This document shows, piece by piece, positions 1 through 9,064 of a stretch of 17,497 nt of DNA. The position numbers were made by a program, and so were the translations under genes. This DNA comes from Nitrospirota bacterium (GTDB taxonomy: Bacteria > Nitrospirota > Nitrospiria > Nitrospirales > Nitrospiraceae): positions 1 to 17,497 of the forward strand of contig JACRQB010000032.1 of the NCBI GenBank assembly GCA_016222925.1, given 5' to 3'. A model generated the notes under the pieces. That model had not been told where the DNA came from. It saw only the letters and a list, made by a program, of their open reading frames with translations, and did not search any database. Position 1 is the first letter of the stretch, and each line of letters starts with the position of its first letter.

Positions 1-63
1 CGTCACATATAACGCTTCATGACGACTGTTGCCTGAAAACCACAAGAAGGCCATCACGTCCGC

Positions 64-1866
64 TCATGACTTCTCCATAATAGTTTTCAGCTCAGCCCCT
101 GTGATCACCTCGCGTTCCAACAACAGTGTGGCCCCCTGTTGCAGAGCGGCTTTGTTCTCCTCCAGCAAGCACTTCACCCGTCCGTACTGCTCGTCAATGA
201 TCCGCCGCACTTCACAATCGATTTCACGAGCGGTCTCTTCGGAATAATCGCCTCGCTCCGACGCAACCGGAAGTTGGAGGAATTGGGGCTGTCGTTCTCG
301 CTCCAAGGTGATGGTGCCGAGCTTCGCGCTCATTCCATAAGCTTTCACCATGCTTTTTGCGATGTCGGTGGCCTTGACCAGATCATTCTGCGCCCCCGTG
401 GAGGCTTCCCCGAAGATCGTTTCTTCGGCGATCCGCCCGCCGAGCAGCACGGCAACCTTATTCTCCAATTCCGATTTCGTCATCAAAAAGCGGTCTTCGG
501 TCGGAAGTTGCAATGTATAGCCGAGAGCCGCCACACCGCGCGGAATGATCGAGATTTTCTGCACCTGATCCATCCCCGGCAAAGACATAGCGACGAGGGC
601 ATGGCCCGTCTCATGGTAGGCCACCCGCTCCTTCTCCATCTTATTCAGGACGCGATTCTTCTTCTCCAAGCCGGCAATGACTCGCTCGACCGCCTCCTGT
701 AATTCTGAAAAACCGACCTGATCCTTGCCGCGCCGCACCGCCAGCAACGCCGCCTCATTAATGATGTTGGCCAAATCTGCTCCGGAGAACCCGGGCGTCA
801 TCGCGGCGATGTTTTCGAGATCCGCGTCGGGACCGAGCGTGACCTGTTTGGCATGCACACGAAGAATGGCGAGGCGACCGATCTTGTCCGGGCGGTCCAC
901 CACCACATGACGATCGAACCGGCCGGCCCGCAGCAACGCAGGATCAAGAATCTCGGGGCGATTGGTCGCGGCCATGAGAATGACGCCGATGCGAGGATCA
1001 AAGCCGTCCATTTCGACCAGCAGCTGGTTGAGGGTTTGCTCCCGCTCCTCATGCCCCATGGGCCCCGCGCCACGGGCTTTTCCGAGCGCATCCAACTCAT
1101 CGATGAAAATGATGCAGGGGGCTTTGAGCTTGGCCTGATCGAAGAGATCACGGACCCGGGCCGCCCCGACCCCGACGAACATTTCGACGAACTCCGAGCC
1201 ACTGATGCTGAAGAACGTCACGCCGGCCTCGCCGGCCACCGCACGAGCCAGCAACGTCTTGCCGGTCCCGGGTGGACCGACCAGGAGTATGCCCTTGGGA
1301 ATCTTGCCGCCAAGTTTGGTGAACTTCTCCGGCGTCTTGAGGAACTCGATCACCTCACCCAGTTCTTCTTTGGCTTCGTCCACCCCGGCGACATCCGCGA
1401 ACGTGACCTTAATGTCCTTCTCCACGTAGATCTTCGCTTTGGATTGCCCCACCTGCATGAATCCGCCTTGGGCCTGGCCAAACCGGCGAAAGATGAAGAA
1501 CCAGATGCCCGCGAACAGAGCGACCGGGATCACCCACGACAAGAGATCGCGCCAAAACGTGGATTCAATGACACCGGTGAACGTAACCCCGTGTTGGTTG
1601 AGTTCGCGGACCAGGTCCGGATCGTCGACGCGCACGGTCGTAAAGGCTTTCTGCTCCTTGGATTCGCCTTCGGCCTTCAACTTGCCAGTCAATATGTGGC
1701 TGGTCACGGAGACTTCCGCCACTTTCCCGGCCGCCACCAAATTCTTAAACTGACTGTAGGGGAGCTCTTCGACCTTATTCAGGGCAAGAATGAAATCATG
1801 TACGAGCACCACGGCCATGATGGCGAGGAGCACGTACCAAATGGAAAAGGAGGTTGTTTTATTCAT
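64..1866 (-). CDS. ftsH: ATP-dependent zinc metalloprotease FtsH
   Basis: Membrane-anchored AAA+ protease that unfolds and degrades misassembled membrane proteins and some unstable cytosolic regulators; it acts as a hexamer at the inner membrane. In the 600-residue product there is an N-terminal membrane segment at about 9-29, a periplasmic domain, and a second membrane segment at about 108-127. These are followed by Walker A GPPGTGKT (197-204), Walker B with IDELDA (255-260), and the second region of homology with arginine fingers R316 and R319. The zinc-protease motif HETGH is at 418-422, with D495 the likely third zinc ligand. The start has a GGAG ribosome-binding site about 9 bases upstream. 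It is slightly shorter than the common 610-650 residues, mainly at the C-terminal tail, and shows no lesion. The DUF1207 gene lies 47 bases upstream on the same strand, so the two may be co-transcribed. Confidence 0.97.
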   Translation of the reverse strand: MNKTTSFSIWYVLLAIMAVVLVHDFILALNKVEELPYSQFKNLVAAGKVAEVSVTSHILTGKLKAEGESKEQKAFTTVRVDDPDLVRELNQHGVTFTGVIESTFWRDLLSWVIPVALFAGIWFFIFRRFGQAQGGFMQVGQSKAKIYVEKDIKVTFADVAGVDEAKEELGEVIEFLKTPEKFTKLGGKIPKGILLVGPPGTGKTLLARAVAGEAGVTFFSISGSEFVEMFVGVGAARVRDLFDQAKLKAPCIIFIDELDALGKARGAGPMGHEEREQTLNQLLVEMDGFDPRIGVILMAATNRPEILDPALLRAGRFDRHVVVDRPDKIGRLAILRVHAKQVTLGPDADLENIAAMTPGFSGADLANIINEAALLAVRRGKDQVGFSELQEAVERVIAGLEKKNRVLNKMEKERVAYHETGHALVAMSLPGMDQVQKISIIPRGVAALGYTLQLPTEDRFLMTKSELENKVAVLLGGRIAEETIFGEASTGAQNDLVKATDIAKSMVKAYGMSAKLGTITLERERQPQFLQLPVASERGDYSEETAREIDCEVRRIIDEQYGRVKCLLEENKAALQQGATLLLEREVITGAELKTIMEKS

Positions 1867-1913
1867 CGTTCTCGCTCCTTTTCAAGAAGACGGGGGTCGC
1901 GATCTGAGAGCCG

Positions 1914-2885
1914 CTAAAACATGAAGTAGGCCCCAAGCCCTATCGATTCGATCTTCTGGTTGATCACAAACAGCCCATAGGGATTATAACCATGGAAATA
2001 CGTCGCCATGATCCGAAACCGCCGGAAAGAGCCCGTTCGTGACCATTCGAACCCGCCAAGCACATTGGTGTCAATGATCCAATCGTGCGCTTGGATCGAC
2101 TTGAAATCCGCAGACAGCACGGGTGTCACAACCAGCCGATCAAGGAACGACCCCAAGATCCTGGTACGCATCGACGGTGCCCGCGCTTCAAATCCCCACT
2201 GGATCTTCCCGCGGTCGAATGTGGCTGGTTCGCGGTGCACGAGATACCCGCCTCCTCCATAGAGACGCAGCCATCGGTATTCATAGGAAAGAATCGCGTC
2301 CACTTCCTCAAGAATAAACGTAATCGACTTGAACCCTGGGTTGGCCCCCAAAAATTCGTCGCCGATGTGGCTGCTTTGATGATAATAACGCAATCGTGCG
2401 GACCAATTTCCAGAGCGCCATGTAATCGGGATACCGACATTGAAGTCCGTGTTGATCAGTTGGGCATTCTTTTCATCCAAGTCGAATTGAGCAAAAATGC
2501 CGGTGAGCAGGTTGACCTGCCATCCATTGCATCCTTCCCGCCTCGTATAAAAGCCGAAGTTTTCTCCAATCGCCACCGACCCAATGTTGGAGGTGGTGCG
2601 GTCGGTGCGCGATCGGGTCGCTCGCCAGGTCGCAAAGAACTGCGGCTGCTTGGGGTCCGCTAATAGGGGACGGAAGACGTCGTCGGAAGGAAAGGCTTCT
2701 CCAACGGTTTCGCCGTCTGCCTTCTCATACGTTTGCCCGTACCGACAATCGAGCAGCTCCTTCGGCTTCGGACCATCCGGCTTATTGTTATCTGAATCAT
2801 CCGCATAGGCTGGCCCTATCAGGAGAAACATAATAGAAAGTATTCCAACAATCCATCGATCGCAAGACAGCACCCTCCGGCCCAT
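1914..2885 (-). CDS. DUF1207 family outer-membrane protein
   Basis: Predicted exported protein of the DUF1207 family; the function of the family is unknown to me. With the start chosen here the product is 323 residues. It opens with a signal peptide (basic start, hydrophobic run ILSIMFLLIG, cleavage after AYA at about residue 28). The hallmark YHQSSHIGDEF block is at about 168-178. The rest is rich in alternating aromatic residues and the protein ends in phenylalanine, as outer-membrane beta-barrels do. An upstream GTG at 2921 is in frame, but the ATG at 2885 is preferred because GGAGG lies 7 bases before it and because it gives a clean signal peptide. It precedes ftsH. Nothing in the sequence says what it carries or binds. 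Confidence 0.85.
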   Translation of the reverse strand: MGRRVLSCDRWIVGILSIMFLLIGPAYADDSDNNKPDGPKPKELLDCRYGQTYEKADGETVGEAFPSDDVFRPLLADPKQPQFFATWRATRSRTDRTTSNIGSVAIGENFGFYTRREGCNGWQVNLLTGIFAQFDLDEKNAQLINTDFNVGIPITWRSGNWSARLRYYHQSSHIGDEFLGANPGFKSITFILEEVDAILSYEYRWLRLYGGGGYLVHREPATFDRGKIQWGFEARAPSMRTRILGSFLDRLVVTPVLSADFKSIQAHDWIIDTNVLGGFEWSRTGSFRRFRIMATYFHGYNPYGLFVINQKIESIGLGAYFMF

Positions 2886-3015
2886 TCCTTTCCTCCACTG
2901 TGATGTTCTTAAAAGAGGCACACTGTACGCTGTTCACAGACCCTTTCGATAGCATATTTGCATGAGGAAATTCATGTGTTTTTGGAGGGTGGTTGGCTGG
3001 GCTCACAAGGCTTTC

Positions 3016-5181
3016 TCAAAAGCCGTTGTACAAGATAGACCCATCGGCCCGCGAGCCGCGCAGTGGAATCCGGTCGATGACATCAGCGACCAGATGAAAC
3101 CGATCGAGATCATTCATCACCACCATATCGAACGGGGTCGACGTGGTCCCTTCTTCTTTGTACCCGCGCACGTGCAGGTTCTTATGATTCGTCCGTCGGT
3201 AGGTGAGCCGGTGAATCAGCCACGGGTAACCGTGGAATGCGAAGATGACCGGCTTGTCTGTCGTGAACAAGGCATCGAAGTCCTTGTCTGACAATCCGTT
3301 CGGATGTTCAGCGGATGGTTGCAGCTTCATGAGATCCACCACGTTGACCACGCGCACTTTCACATCCGGCAAGTACCGCCGCAACAAGGAGACGGCCGCC
3401 AATGTTTCCAACGTCGGTACATCGCCGCAACAGGCCATCACCACGTCCGGCTCACTATTTCGATCATTACTCGCCCATTCCCAAATGCCGATGCCGGCCG
3501 TGCAATGCTTCACCGCGGCATCCATGTCCAGCCATTGCGGCGCCGACTGCTTGCCCGCCACGATGACGTTCACATGGTTGCGACTGCGCAGACAATGGTC
3601 GGTGACAGACAGCAGCGTATTCGCATCGGGTGGCAGATAGACCCGGATCACCTCGGCTTTCTTGTTGACCACATGATCGATAAACCCAGGATCTTGATGG
3701 CTGAAGCCGTTGTGATCCTGCCGCCAGACGTGGGAGGACAACAAATAATTCAGCGAGGCAATCGGTCGTCGCCACGGGATGTGGTTGCAGACCTTGAGCC
3801 ACTTGGCATGTTGGTTGAACATGGAATCAATGATGTGGATGAACGCTTCGTAACAGGAGAAGAAGCCATGCCGGCCGCTCAAGAGGTACCCTTCCAGCCA
3901 CCCCTGGCACTGGTGCTCACTGAGCATCTCCATCACCCGGCCATCCGGCGCCAGGTGGTCGTCGTAGGGCCGGCGTTCCGCCATCCAGGCGCGGTTGGTG
4001 ACGTCCAAGGCGTCTTGCCAGCGGTTGGAATTGTTCTCGTCTGGACTGAAGAGACGGAAGTTCCGGCTCTCCATATTGATTCTCATCGTATCTCGTAGAA
4101 ATGTCCCCATGATACGGGTCGTCTCGACATCGACGGCACCAGGCTGTTTCACGGCAACGGCGTAACGGCGAAAATCCGGCAAGCGCAGATCTCTCAAGAG
4201 AAGACCGCCGTTCGCATGGGGATTTGCGCTCATGCGGCGATTTCCTTTGGGTGCCAGTTCGGCGAGTCCTGGCTCGAATCGCCCGGTCTTGTCGAACAGT
4301 TCCTGAGGCTTGTAGCTCTTCATCCACTGTTCAAGAATCTTCACATGTGCCGGCTTGTCCATGTCGCCCATAGGGACCTGGTGCGAACGCCAGTAATCCT
4401 CAGTCCGCTTGCCATCGATCTGTGGAGGACAGGTCCAGCCTTTGGGTGTTCGGAGCACAATCATGGGCCAGCGTGGGCGCTTTTGGGTGCCCCCTTTGCG
4501 CGATAGAGTCTTGATTCGTTGGATGTCTTGCATGACAGCATCAAGCGTCTCCGCCATGAGGCGGTGCATTTTCGACGGATCGCGGCCCTCGACCAAGTAT
4601 GGACTGTAGCCGTAGCCGCGGAACAGATGATCCAACTCATCATGACTGATGCGGGCCAAGACCGTGGGGCTCGCAATCTTATAGCCGTTCAGATGAAGAA
4701 TCGGCAGGACGACCCCATCGGTGACAGGGTTGAGAAATTTGTTGGAATGCCAGCTGGTCGCCAGCGGGCCGGTTTCCGCTTCCCCGTCGCCGATCACGCA
4801 GGCTGCGATGAGATCTGGATTGTCGAACACCGCACCATAGGCATGCGACAGGGAGTAGCCTAATTCGCTATAGGTCCCTTCGAGGTAGCCATTGGCGACA
4901 AGCCCTGGTCCGCCGTGACCGGGACCAGCGATATAGATCATATTGAGGTCATGTTGCTTAATGATTCGGTTCAGATGCACATAAATAAAATTTAAGCCCG
5001 GCGTTGTTCCCCAGTGGCCGAGCAGGCGTGGCTTGATGTGGGCGCGGGTCAGCGGCTTTTTCAACAGCGGGTTGTCATACAGATAGATCTGGCCGATAGA
5101 CAGATAGTTAGCCGCCCGCCAGTAGGCATTCATTCTCTTAAGCGCTTCCGAGTTCACCGGTGTATTCTTCGTTCGTGACAT
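3016..5181 (-). CDS. xfp: Phosphoketolase (XFP) with internal in-frame deletion
   Basis: Family role: thiamine-diphosphate enzyme that cleaves xylulose-5-phosphate and/or fructose-6-phosphate with phosphate to acetyl-phosphate plus glyceraldehyde-3-phosphate or erythrose-4-phosphate. Visible motifs: GHWGTTPG (55-62), GPGHGGPG (86-93), IGDGEAETGP (130-139), a SEHQCQGWLE block, HVWRQDHNGFSHQDPG, and the C-terminal GYKEEGTTSTPFDM. The 721 residues fall short of the usual 780-800 or so. Two parts are missing. After GTYSE (102-106) the chain jumps straight to LGYSLSHA, skipping about 42 residues that in known phosphoketolases carry PSHxxPETPG and the EGG half of the EGGELGY signature. The C-terminus also stops after GSRA plus nine residues, lacking the usual tail ending near DMPEIRDW. 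The start has a strong GAGGAG site and lies 11 bases after ackA. Catalytic activity is doubtful. Confidence 0.93.
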   Translation of the reverse strand: MSRTKNTPVNSEALKRMNAYWRAANYLSIGQIYLYDNPLLKKPLTRAHIKPRLLGHWGTTPGLNFIYVHLNRIIKQHDLNMIYIAGPGHGGPGLVANGYLEGTYSELGYSLSHAYGAVFDNPDLIAACVIGDGEAETGPLATSWHSNKFLNPVTDGVVLPILHLNGYKIASPTVLARISHDELDHLFRGYGYSPYLVEGRDPSKMHRLMAETLDAVMQDIQRIKTLSRKGGTQKRPRWPMIVLRTPKGWTCPPQIDGKRTEDYWRSHQVPMGDMDKPAHVKILEQWMKSYKPQELFDKTGRFEPGLAELAPKGNRRMSANPHANGGLLLRDLRLPDFRRYAVAVKQPGAVDVETTRIMGTFLRDTMRINMESRNFRLFSPDENNSNRWQDALDVTNRAWMAERRPYDDHLAPDGRVMEMLSEHQCQGWLEGYLLSGRHGFFSCYEAFIHIIDSMFNQHAKWLKVCNHIPWRRPIASLNYLLSSHVWRQDHNGFSHQDPGFIDHVVNKKAEVIRVYLPPDANTLLSVTDHCLRSRNHVNVIVAGKQSAPQWLDMDAAVKHCTAGIGIWEWASNDRNSEPDVVMACCGDVPTLETLAAVSLLRRYLPDVKVRVVNVVDLMKLQPSAEHPNGLSDKDFDALFTTDKPVIFAFHGYPWLIHRLTYRRTNHKNLHVRGYKEEGTTSTPFDMVVMNDLDRFHLVADVIDRIPLRGSRADGSILYNGF

Positions 5182-5192
5182 AAGCTCCTCGT

Positions 5193-6358
5193 TTATCGTT
5201 TCGCTTCACCGAGCAATCCGCTCACGGATCGGGCGATCTCGCTTTCCTCATCGGTATGCATGACACGTACGGTTACCTTGCCGCCTTCTTTGGAAATCAC
5301 AGGTTCACCAGTTTCGTTCCGCGCCGTATCGAGCGCAACACCGAGAAATTCCAAGCCGTCGCAGATGCGGGCGCGGATGACTGGTGAGTGTTCGCCGATG
5401 CCTGCTGTGAAGACCATGGTGTCCAATCCTCCTAGCGTCGCCGTGAGCGCGCTCGTGGATCATCCTGCTCTTGCGTGAGGAGGTCTCGCATGTCGGCACT
5501 GATCTCCGATACGCCGAGGAGGCCCGATTCGGTGTTGACCATGCGATGAAATTGCTCCACCGTCATGCCTTCTGTCCGAGCCAAGTACGAGATCAGCCCT
5601 GGATCGAGATCTCCGGACCGACGGCTCATGACCAGGCCCGAGGTAGGGGTGAAACTCATCGTCGTATCAACCGCCTTTCCGTCCTTCACCGCAGCCATAC
5701 TCGCACCGTTTCCAAGATGAGCGAGGATGACGCGACCGTTGGCTTCACCGGGCTTCCCGACTCTAGACAACTCCTTCATGAGGAAGGCATAGGACAACCC
5801 ATGGAATCCGTATCGTTGGAGGCCGAGCTTTTCATAGCGCCTGGGGATCGGAAGGAGACGGGCCACGTACGGCATATCACGGTGAAATGCCGTGTCGAAG
5901 CAGGCAACTTGCGGGAGATGAGGATATCGTTGCGCAAAGCCCTTGATCAATTCGATCTCAGCGGGAAGATGCTCCGGATCATATGCGCTCAATCGTTGCA
6001 ACTCCTCCATGACAACCGGTGTCACCATGTGCGGTTCACGATAATGCCGACCGCCATGGACGACCCGATGTCCTATCGCCACCAGTTGATTCTGCACGGC
6101 TTTGTTCCCGAGGGCGAATAACAGCGGTTCGATACAGGCAACGTGGTTGGATGCCTTGATCGCCCGGCGCTCGACAGTAGCGGCTCTATCCTTCGTCCAC
6201 GTAAGCGTCGCTTCCGGTCCCTCGATGCGGTCGATCGAACCAGACAGCTCACGGACGGGTATCACCCCGTCCAGAAAGAGGGCAAACTTGAGCGTCGACG
6301 ATCCTCCATTGATCACCAAAATCGAGCCGGCATGAGAAGCCGAAGCAGACTCTGTCAT
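5193..6358 (-). pseudogene. ackA: Acetate kinase, broken by a frameshifting deletion
   Basis: Intact enzyme would transfer phosphate from acetyl-phosphate to ADP, giving acetate and ATP, the natural next step after phosphoketolase. The N-terminal frame (308 codons from the ATG at 6358, stop at 5432) contains NGGSST (17-22), GHRVVHGG (96-103), the FDTAFH block with D155, YGFHG (183-187), HLGNGAS and SGLLGVS. It ends RARSRRR-stop. The C-terminal frame (about 5458 to 5193) resumes with ALTATLGGLDTMVFTAGIGEHS, including the expected glutamate of GIGE, and runs normally to a TAA stop. Between DPRA and the LGGLDT block the family usually has about 18-20 residues that are absent here, so a deletion not divisible by three joins the halves. 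An in-frame start further up (6439) lies inside glgP and is unlikely. glgP ends 28 bases upstream. Confidence 0.9.
5426..5465 (-). other. Deletion/frameshift junction inside ackA
   Basis: Here the N-terminal frame reads DPRARSRRR-stop, while another frame of the same bases reads into LTATLGGLDTMVF. The junction sits in a GC-rich run containing the palindrome GAGCGCGCTC. The missing family segment corresponds to the helix normally reading like AEAVELFCYQVRKWIGA. Short GCGC-type repeats would make slippage plausible, but the ancestral sequence is not visible. Confidence 0.7.
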
Positions 6359-6386
6359 GGCTGTTCCATCTTCTTTAGATTTCAGA

Positions 6387-8132
6387 TCAGGACTTGGAAC
6401 TACCCTCGGCGAATAAGTCGCCGACCAGCCGGTAGGCATTGTGGAGATACTGCGCCATCATCCGTTGAGTATTAAAGAACCCGCCATTCAAGGCAATAGC
6501 CTGCCGCATGATCTCAATAAAACGTTCTCGCTCCTTGTAGAAACAGGGCAATACTTTCTGCTCAAGTTTGTCGTACAACGCCGTGGCATGACAGGCATCC
6601 ATGCCCTCCATTGGCTCGAGGCAGGATTCGATCCGATCACCGATCGACCAGCCGGTCACATCTTCTACATGCCCTTCGATCCACCAGCCGTCAAGCACGC
6701 TCAGACTCGGCACTCCATTGACTGCGGCCTTCATGCCACTGGTTCCTGAAGCCTCCATCGGAGGAAGCGGCGTGTTGAGCCACACATCCACACCGGCGCA
6801 GAGAAGCTTCGCCAGCGTCATGTCATAATTCGTGAGATAGGCCACTCGAAGTTTTCCCCGCAAGGCATCACGGAGCTCGTGGATCCGGTGAATCAGGTTC
6901 TTCCCATCCTGATCACGCGGATGGGCCTTGCCGCCAAAGACGATTTGCAGCGGCCCGACCTGGTGGGCAATCGCGACTAACCGTTCGATGTCGTGAAAGA
7001 TCAAGGTTCCTCGCTTGTATGCCGCAGCACGCCTGGCAAACCCCAATGTCAACACATCCCGGTCGAATCCCGCGTTGGTCTCGTGATTCACATGTTCGAC
7101 CAACATCCGTTTCGCTTCCTGATGGGCTTTCCAAATCCCCTCACTAGGAATACTGATTGCATATCGAAGCGAGAGCTGATCGCGCCGCCAGTCCCGAAGA
7201 TATCGATCGTAGAGCGCTTGAAACGAGGGCGCAGCCCAGGTGACGGCATGGACTCCATTGGTGATCGAGTGAATCGGATAGCCGGGGAAGAGGTTGTGGG
7301 ATACCTCCCCATGCTTCATAGCTACGCCATTGACGAAGCGTGAGCCATGCAGTGCCAGCTCCGTCATATTCAAACTCTGGTCGTGGCCGCAGGCTTTGAG
7401 CCAGGCGCAGCGCCGCTCGCCGAGCACTCGATGTGCAAGATCAGGAGGAAATTGATCGTGACCTGCCGGCACCGGCGTATGGGTCGTAAACACACATTGC
7501 TCTCGGACGGCATCAATAAGATCAGCGGGAATCGACGCTTCTTGGGCTCGGGAAGCCAGTTTCTCCTCCAGGAGGGCAAGCACAAGCAACGCCGCATGTC
7601 CTTCATTCATGTGGAACCGGCGAATGTGGCTGTATCCGAGCGCCCGCAACATACGGCACCCCCCCAATCCAAGCACCACCTCCTGGCAAAGCCGATAATA
7701 ATCGTCGCCGCCGTACAGCAGGTCGGTCAGAGTCCGATCCCAGGGTTGATTCTCGGAAAGATCCGTGTCGAGTAGATAGACAGGCACCTCCCCGCCCGAC
7801 TCGCCCCTCACTCGAATCTGCCACGCTCCGACATGAACAGTGCGATCCTCAAGTTCGACAATGACACGCTGCGACACAGGCTTGCAGAAATCGTTGATCG
7901 GCCAGGCGACCGGCTCTTCACGCTGCCAACCCTGTTCATCCAGCCGTTGATGAAAATAGCCGCGCCGATGCGCCAGCGTTACCGCGACCATGGGAATCTC
8001 CAGATCAGAGGCTGATCGGATCGTATCCCCCGCCAGCACGCCCAGACCACCCGCATAGGTCGGCATACTGGAATCGAGTCCAATTTCCATAGAGAAATAG
8101 GCGACTAGTACGTTGTCAGGCCTGTCTGTCAT
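6387..8132 (-). CDS. glgP: Alpha-glucan (glycogen) phosphorylase, short GT35 form
   Basis: Cytoplasmic enzyme that removes terminal glucose from glycogen or maltodextrin using phosphate, giving glucose-1-phosphate. The 581-residue product is the short bacterial GT35 type. It has an N-terminal YAGGLGVLAGD (26-36), HMNEGHAA (174-181), FTTHTPVPAGHD (215-226), a SITNGVH block (289-295), GFARRAAAYKR (364-374) and FGGKAHPRDQ (399-408). The pyridoxal-phosphate lysine is K468 in EASGTSGMKAA. An open frame extends 50 codons further upstream but lies inside treT. The ATG at 8132 matches the family start and overlaps the treT stop as ATGA, which suggests translational coupling. No lesion was seen; it is the only visibly intact gene of its operon. 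Whether it prefers glycogen or shorter glucans cannot be told from sequence. Confidence 0.95.
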   Translation of the reverse strand: MTDRPDNVLVAYFSMEIGLDSSMPTYAGGLGVLAGDTIRSASDLEIPMVAVTLAHRRGYFHQRLDEQGWQREEPVAWPINDFCKPVSQRVIVELEDRTVHVGAWQIRVRGESGGEVPVYLLDTDLSENQPWDRTLTDLLYGGDDYYRLCQEVVLGLGGCRMLRALGYSHIRRFHMNEGHAALLVLALLEEKLASRAQEASIPADLIDAVREQCVFTTHTPVPAGHDQFPPDLAHRVLGERRCAWLKACGHDQSLNMTELALHGSRFVNGVAMKHGEVSHNLFPGYPIHSITNGVHAVTWAAPSFQALYDRYLRDWRRDQLSLRYAISIPSEGIWKAHQEAKRMLVEHVNHETNAGFDRDVLTLGFARRAAAYKRGTLIFHDIERLVAIAHQVGPLQIVFGGKAHPRDQDGKNLIHRIHELRDALRGKLRVAYLTNYDMTLAKLLCAGVDVWLNTPLPPMEASGTSGMKAAVNGVPSLSVLDGWWIEGHVEDVTGWSIGDRIESCLEPMEGMDACHATALYDKLEQKVLPCFYKERERFIEIMRQAIALNGGFFNTQRMMAQYLHNAYRLVGDLFAEGSSKS

Positions 8133-9056
8133 GATGTCTGTACCACGTGCTTGATGAGTCGCAGTTCGTCGCGCACCCGTCGCGGTAGCACAAAATGCTT
8201 CCGCACATGCTCGCGACCAGCCCGGCCGAACTCTCCGCGTTCGCCCGGTCGCTTGAGCAGGTCGAAGACCCGCGCCGCACAATCTTCGACCCCGGTGACG
8301 AGGTTTTTGTGATAAGGCTCAGGAAACTGCATCGGAATACCTCCCACCTTTCCAGCCACCACCGGCTTTTCCTTCCACAACGCTTCGGACACGACTAGCC
8401 CAAAGCCTTCCTGCAACGACTTTTAGATGACCACGTCACAGCCATACTGAAAGGCGTTGACCTCCATGCTGCCGACTCCCGACAGGTTCGTAAAGACGAC
8501 CGCATCGTACTCTTCGATCAACGGCCGCAGAAACAGGCTGACATCCTTGTCCGGTGCGGAGCCGTCGATATGACATCGCCAGATTCACTTGGCGTTGCGC
8601 GGCCCGGTAAAATGTCGAATCGCAGCGGGCTGTGGATCATGCACGATATAGATATCGTAATCATTCCCCAGCGCCTTCGCGCTGCGCTCATTCACGCGAA
8701 GATAGAGGTCCTGCTCCGGCTTCCGCAGATCGTAGTGCCCACCCTGCAGGGCTATTGTGAAACGATTTGGTGATGGCAAAGAATTCCGACTCACCGTGAA
8801 TCAACCGCCAGTCGGCTTGAATGCCGAGCGTCTGGAGCATGGGCACATAGCGAGCCAACAGTTCCGCTACACCGCTACCCGCCGCCGTTGAATTCAGGTG
8901 ACAAATCTTGACCCCCGCAAGCTCTTTGCCGAGTCCGACGAGTTCTTCATACAACTCATCACTCATGAGCGCACGATAGCGGTCCACATTCGCCTGAATG
9001 GCTCCGCAACGCCGACCTATTCCCACTTTTGGCAACATCGTCTTTTCTTGTATCAT
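8129..9056 (-). pseudogene. treT: Trehalose synthase TreT-type glycosyltransferase, multiply disrupted
   Basis: Intact relatives (GT4, about 410 residues) transfer glucose from a nucleotide sugar to glucose, making trehalose. The pieces are recognisable in order: VKICHLNSTAAGSGVAELL, FFAITKSFHN, ALQGGHYDL, YDIYIVHDPQPAAIRHF, IWRCHID, NLSGVGSMEVNAFQ and EGFGLVVSEALWK. Four lesions are visible. One extra base near 8753 shifts the frame between FHN and ALQGG. TGA at 8585-8587 stands where W is expected before IWRCHID. TAA at 8423-8425 stands where Q is expected in VVIQKS. About 100 residues are missing between YDAVVFT and NLSGVGS, which removes the nucleotide-sugar-binding RFDPWK region. The first ATG has an AGGAGG site. 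The 3' end overlaps glgP as ATGA. Translation would stop early, so it is almost certainly non-functional. Confidence 0.88.
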
Positions 9057-9064
9057 TCGGACAT

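Noticed and set aside
853..1917. Long plus-strand open frame of 354 codons opposite ftsH
   Set aside because: It is the antisense of a clear FtsH gene with high GC; its translation has no recognisable domain.
2886..2921. GTG start extending the DUF1207 protein by 12 residues
   Set aside because: The ATG at 2885 has GGAGG at ideal spacing and starts a normal signal peptide; the GTG has no such site.
2961..2983. CATGA/TCATG hairpin followed by a short T-run on the plus strand
   Set aside because: The stem is only 5 bp and no plus-strand gene ends upstream of it.
3009..3024. Hairpin GGCTTT/AAAGCC as xfp terminator
   Set aside because: It overlaps the stop codon and is not followed by a T-run on the minus strand.
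3304..4098. Plus-strand open frame of 264 codons opposite xfp
   Set aside because: Antisense of the phosphoketolase gene; the histidine- and arginine-rich product looks like shadow coding.
8133..8282. Longer glgP start adding 50 residues
   Set aside because: The extra residues are arginine/alanine-rich shadow of treT; family proteins begin near the ATG at 8132.
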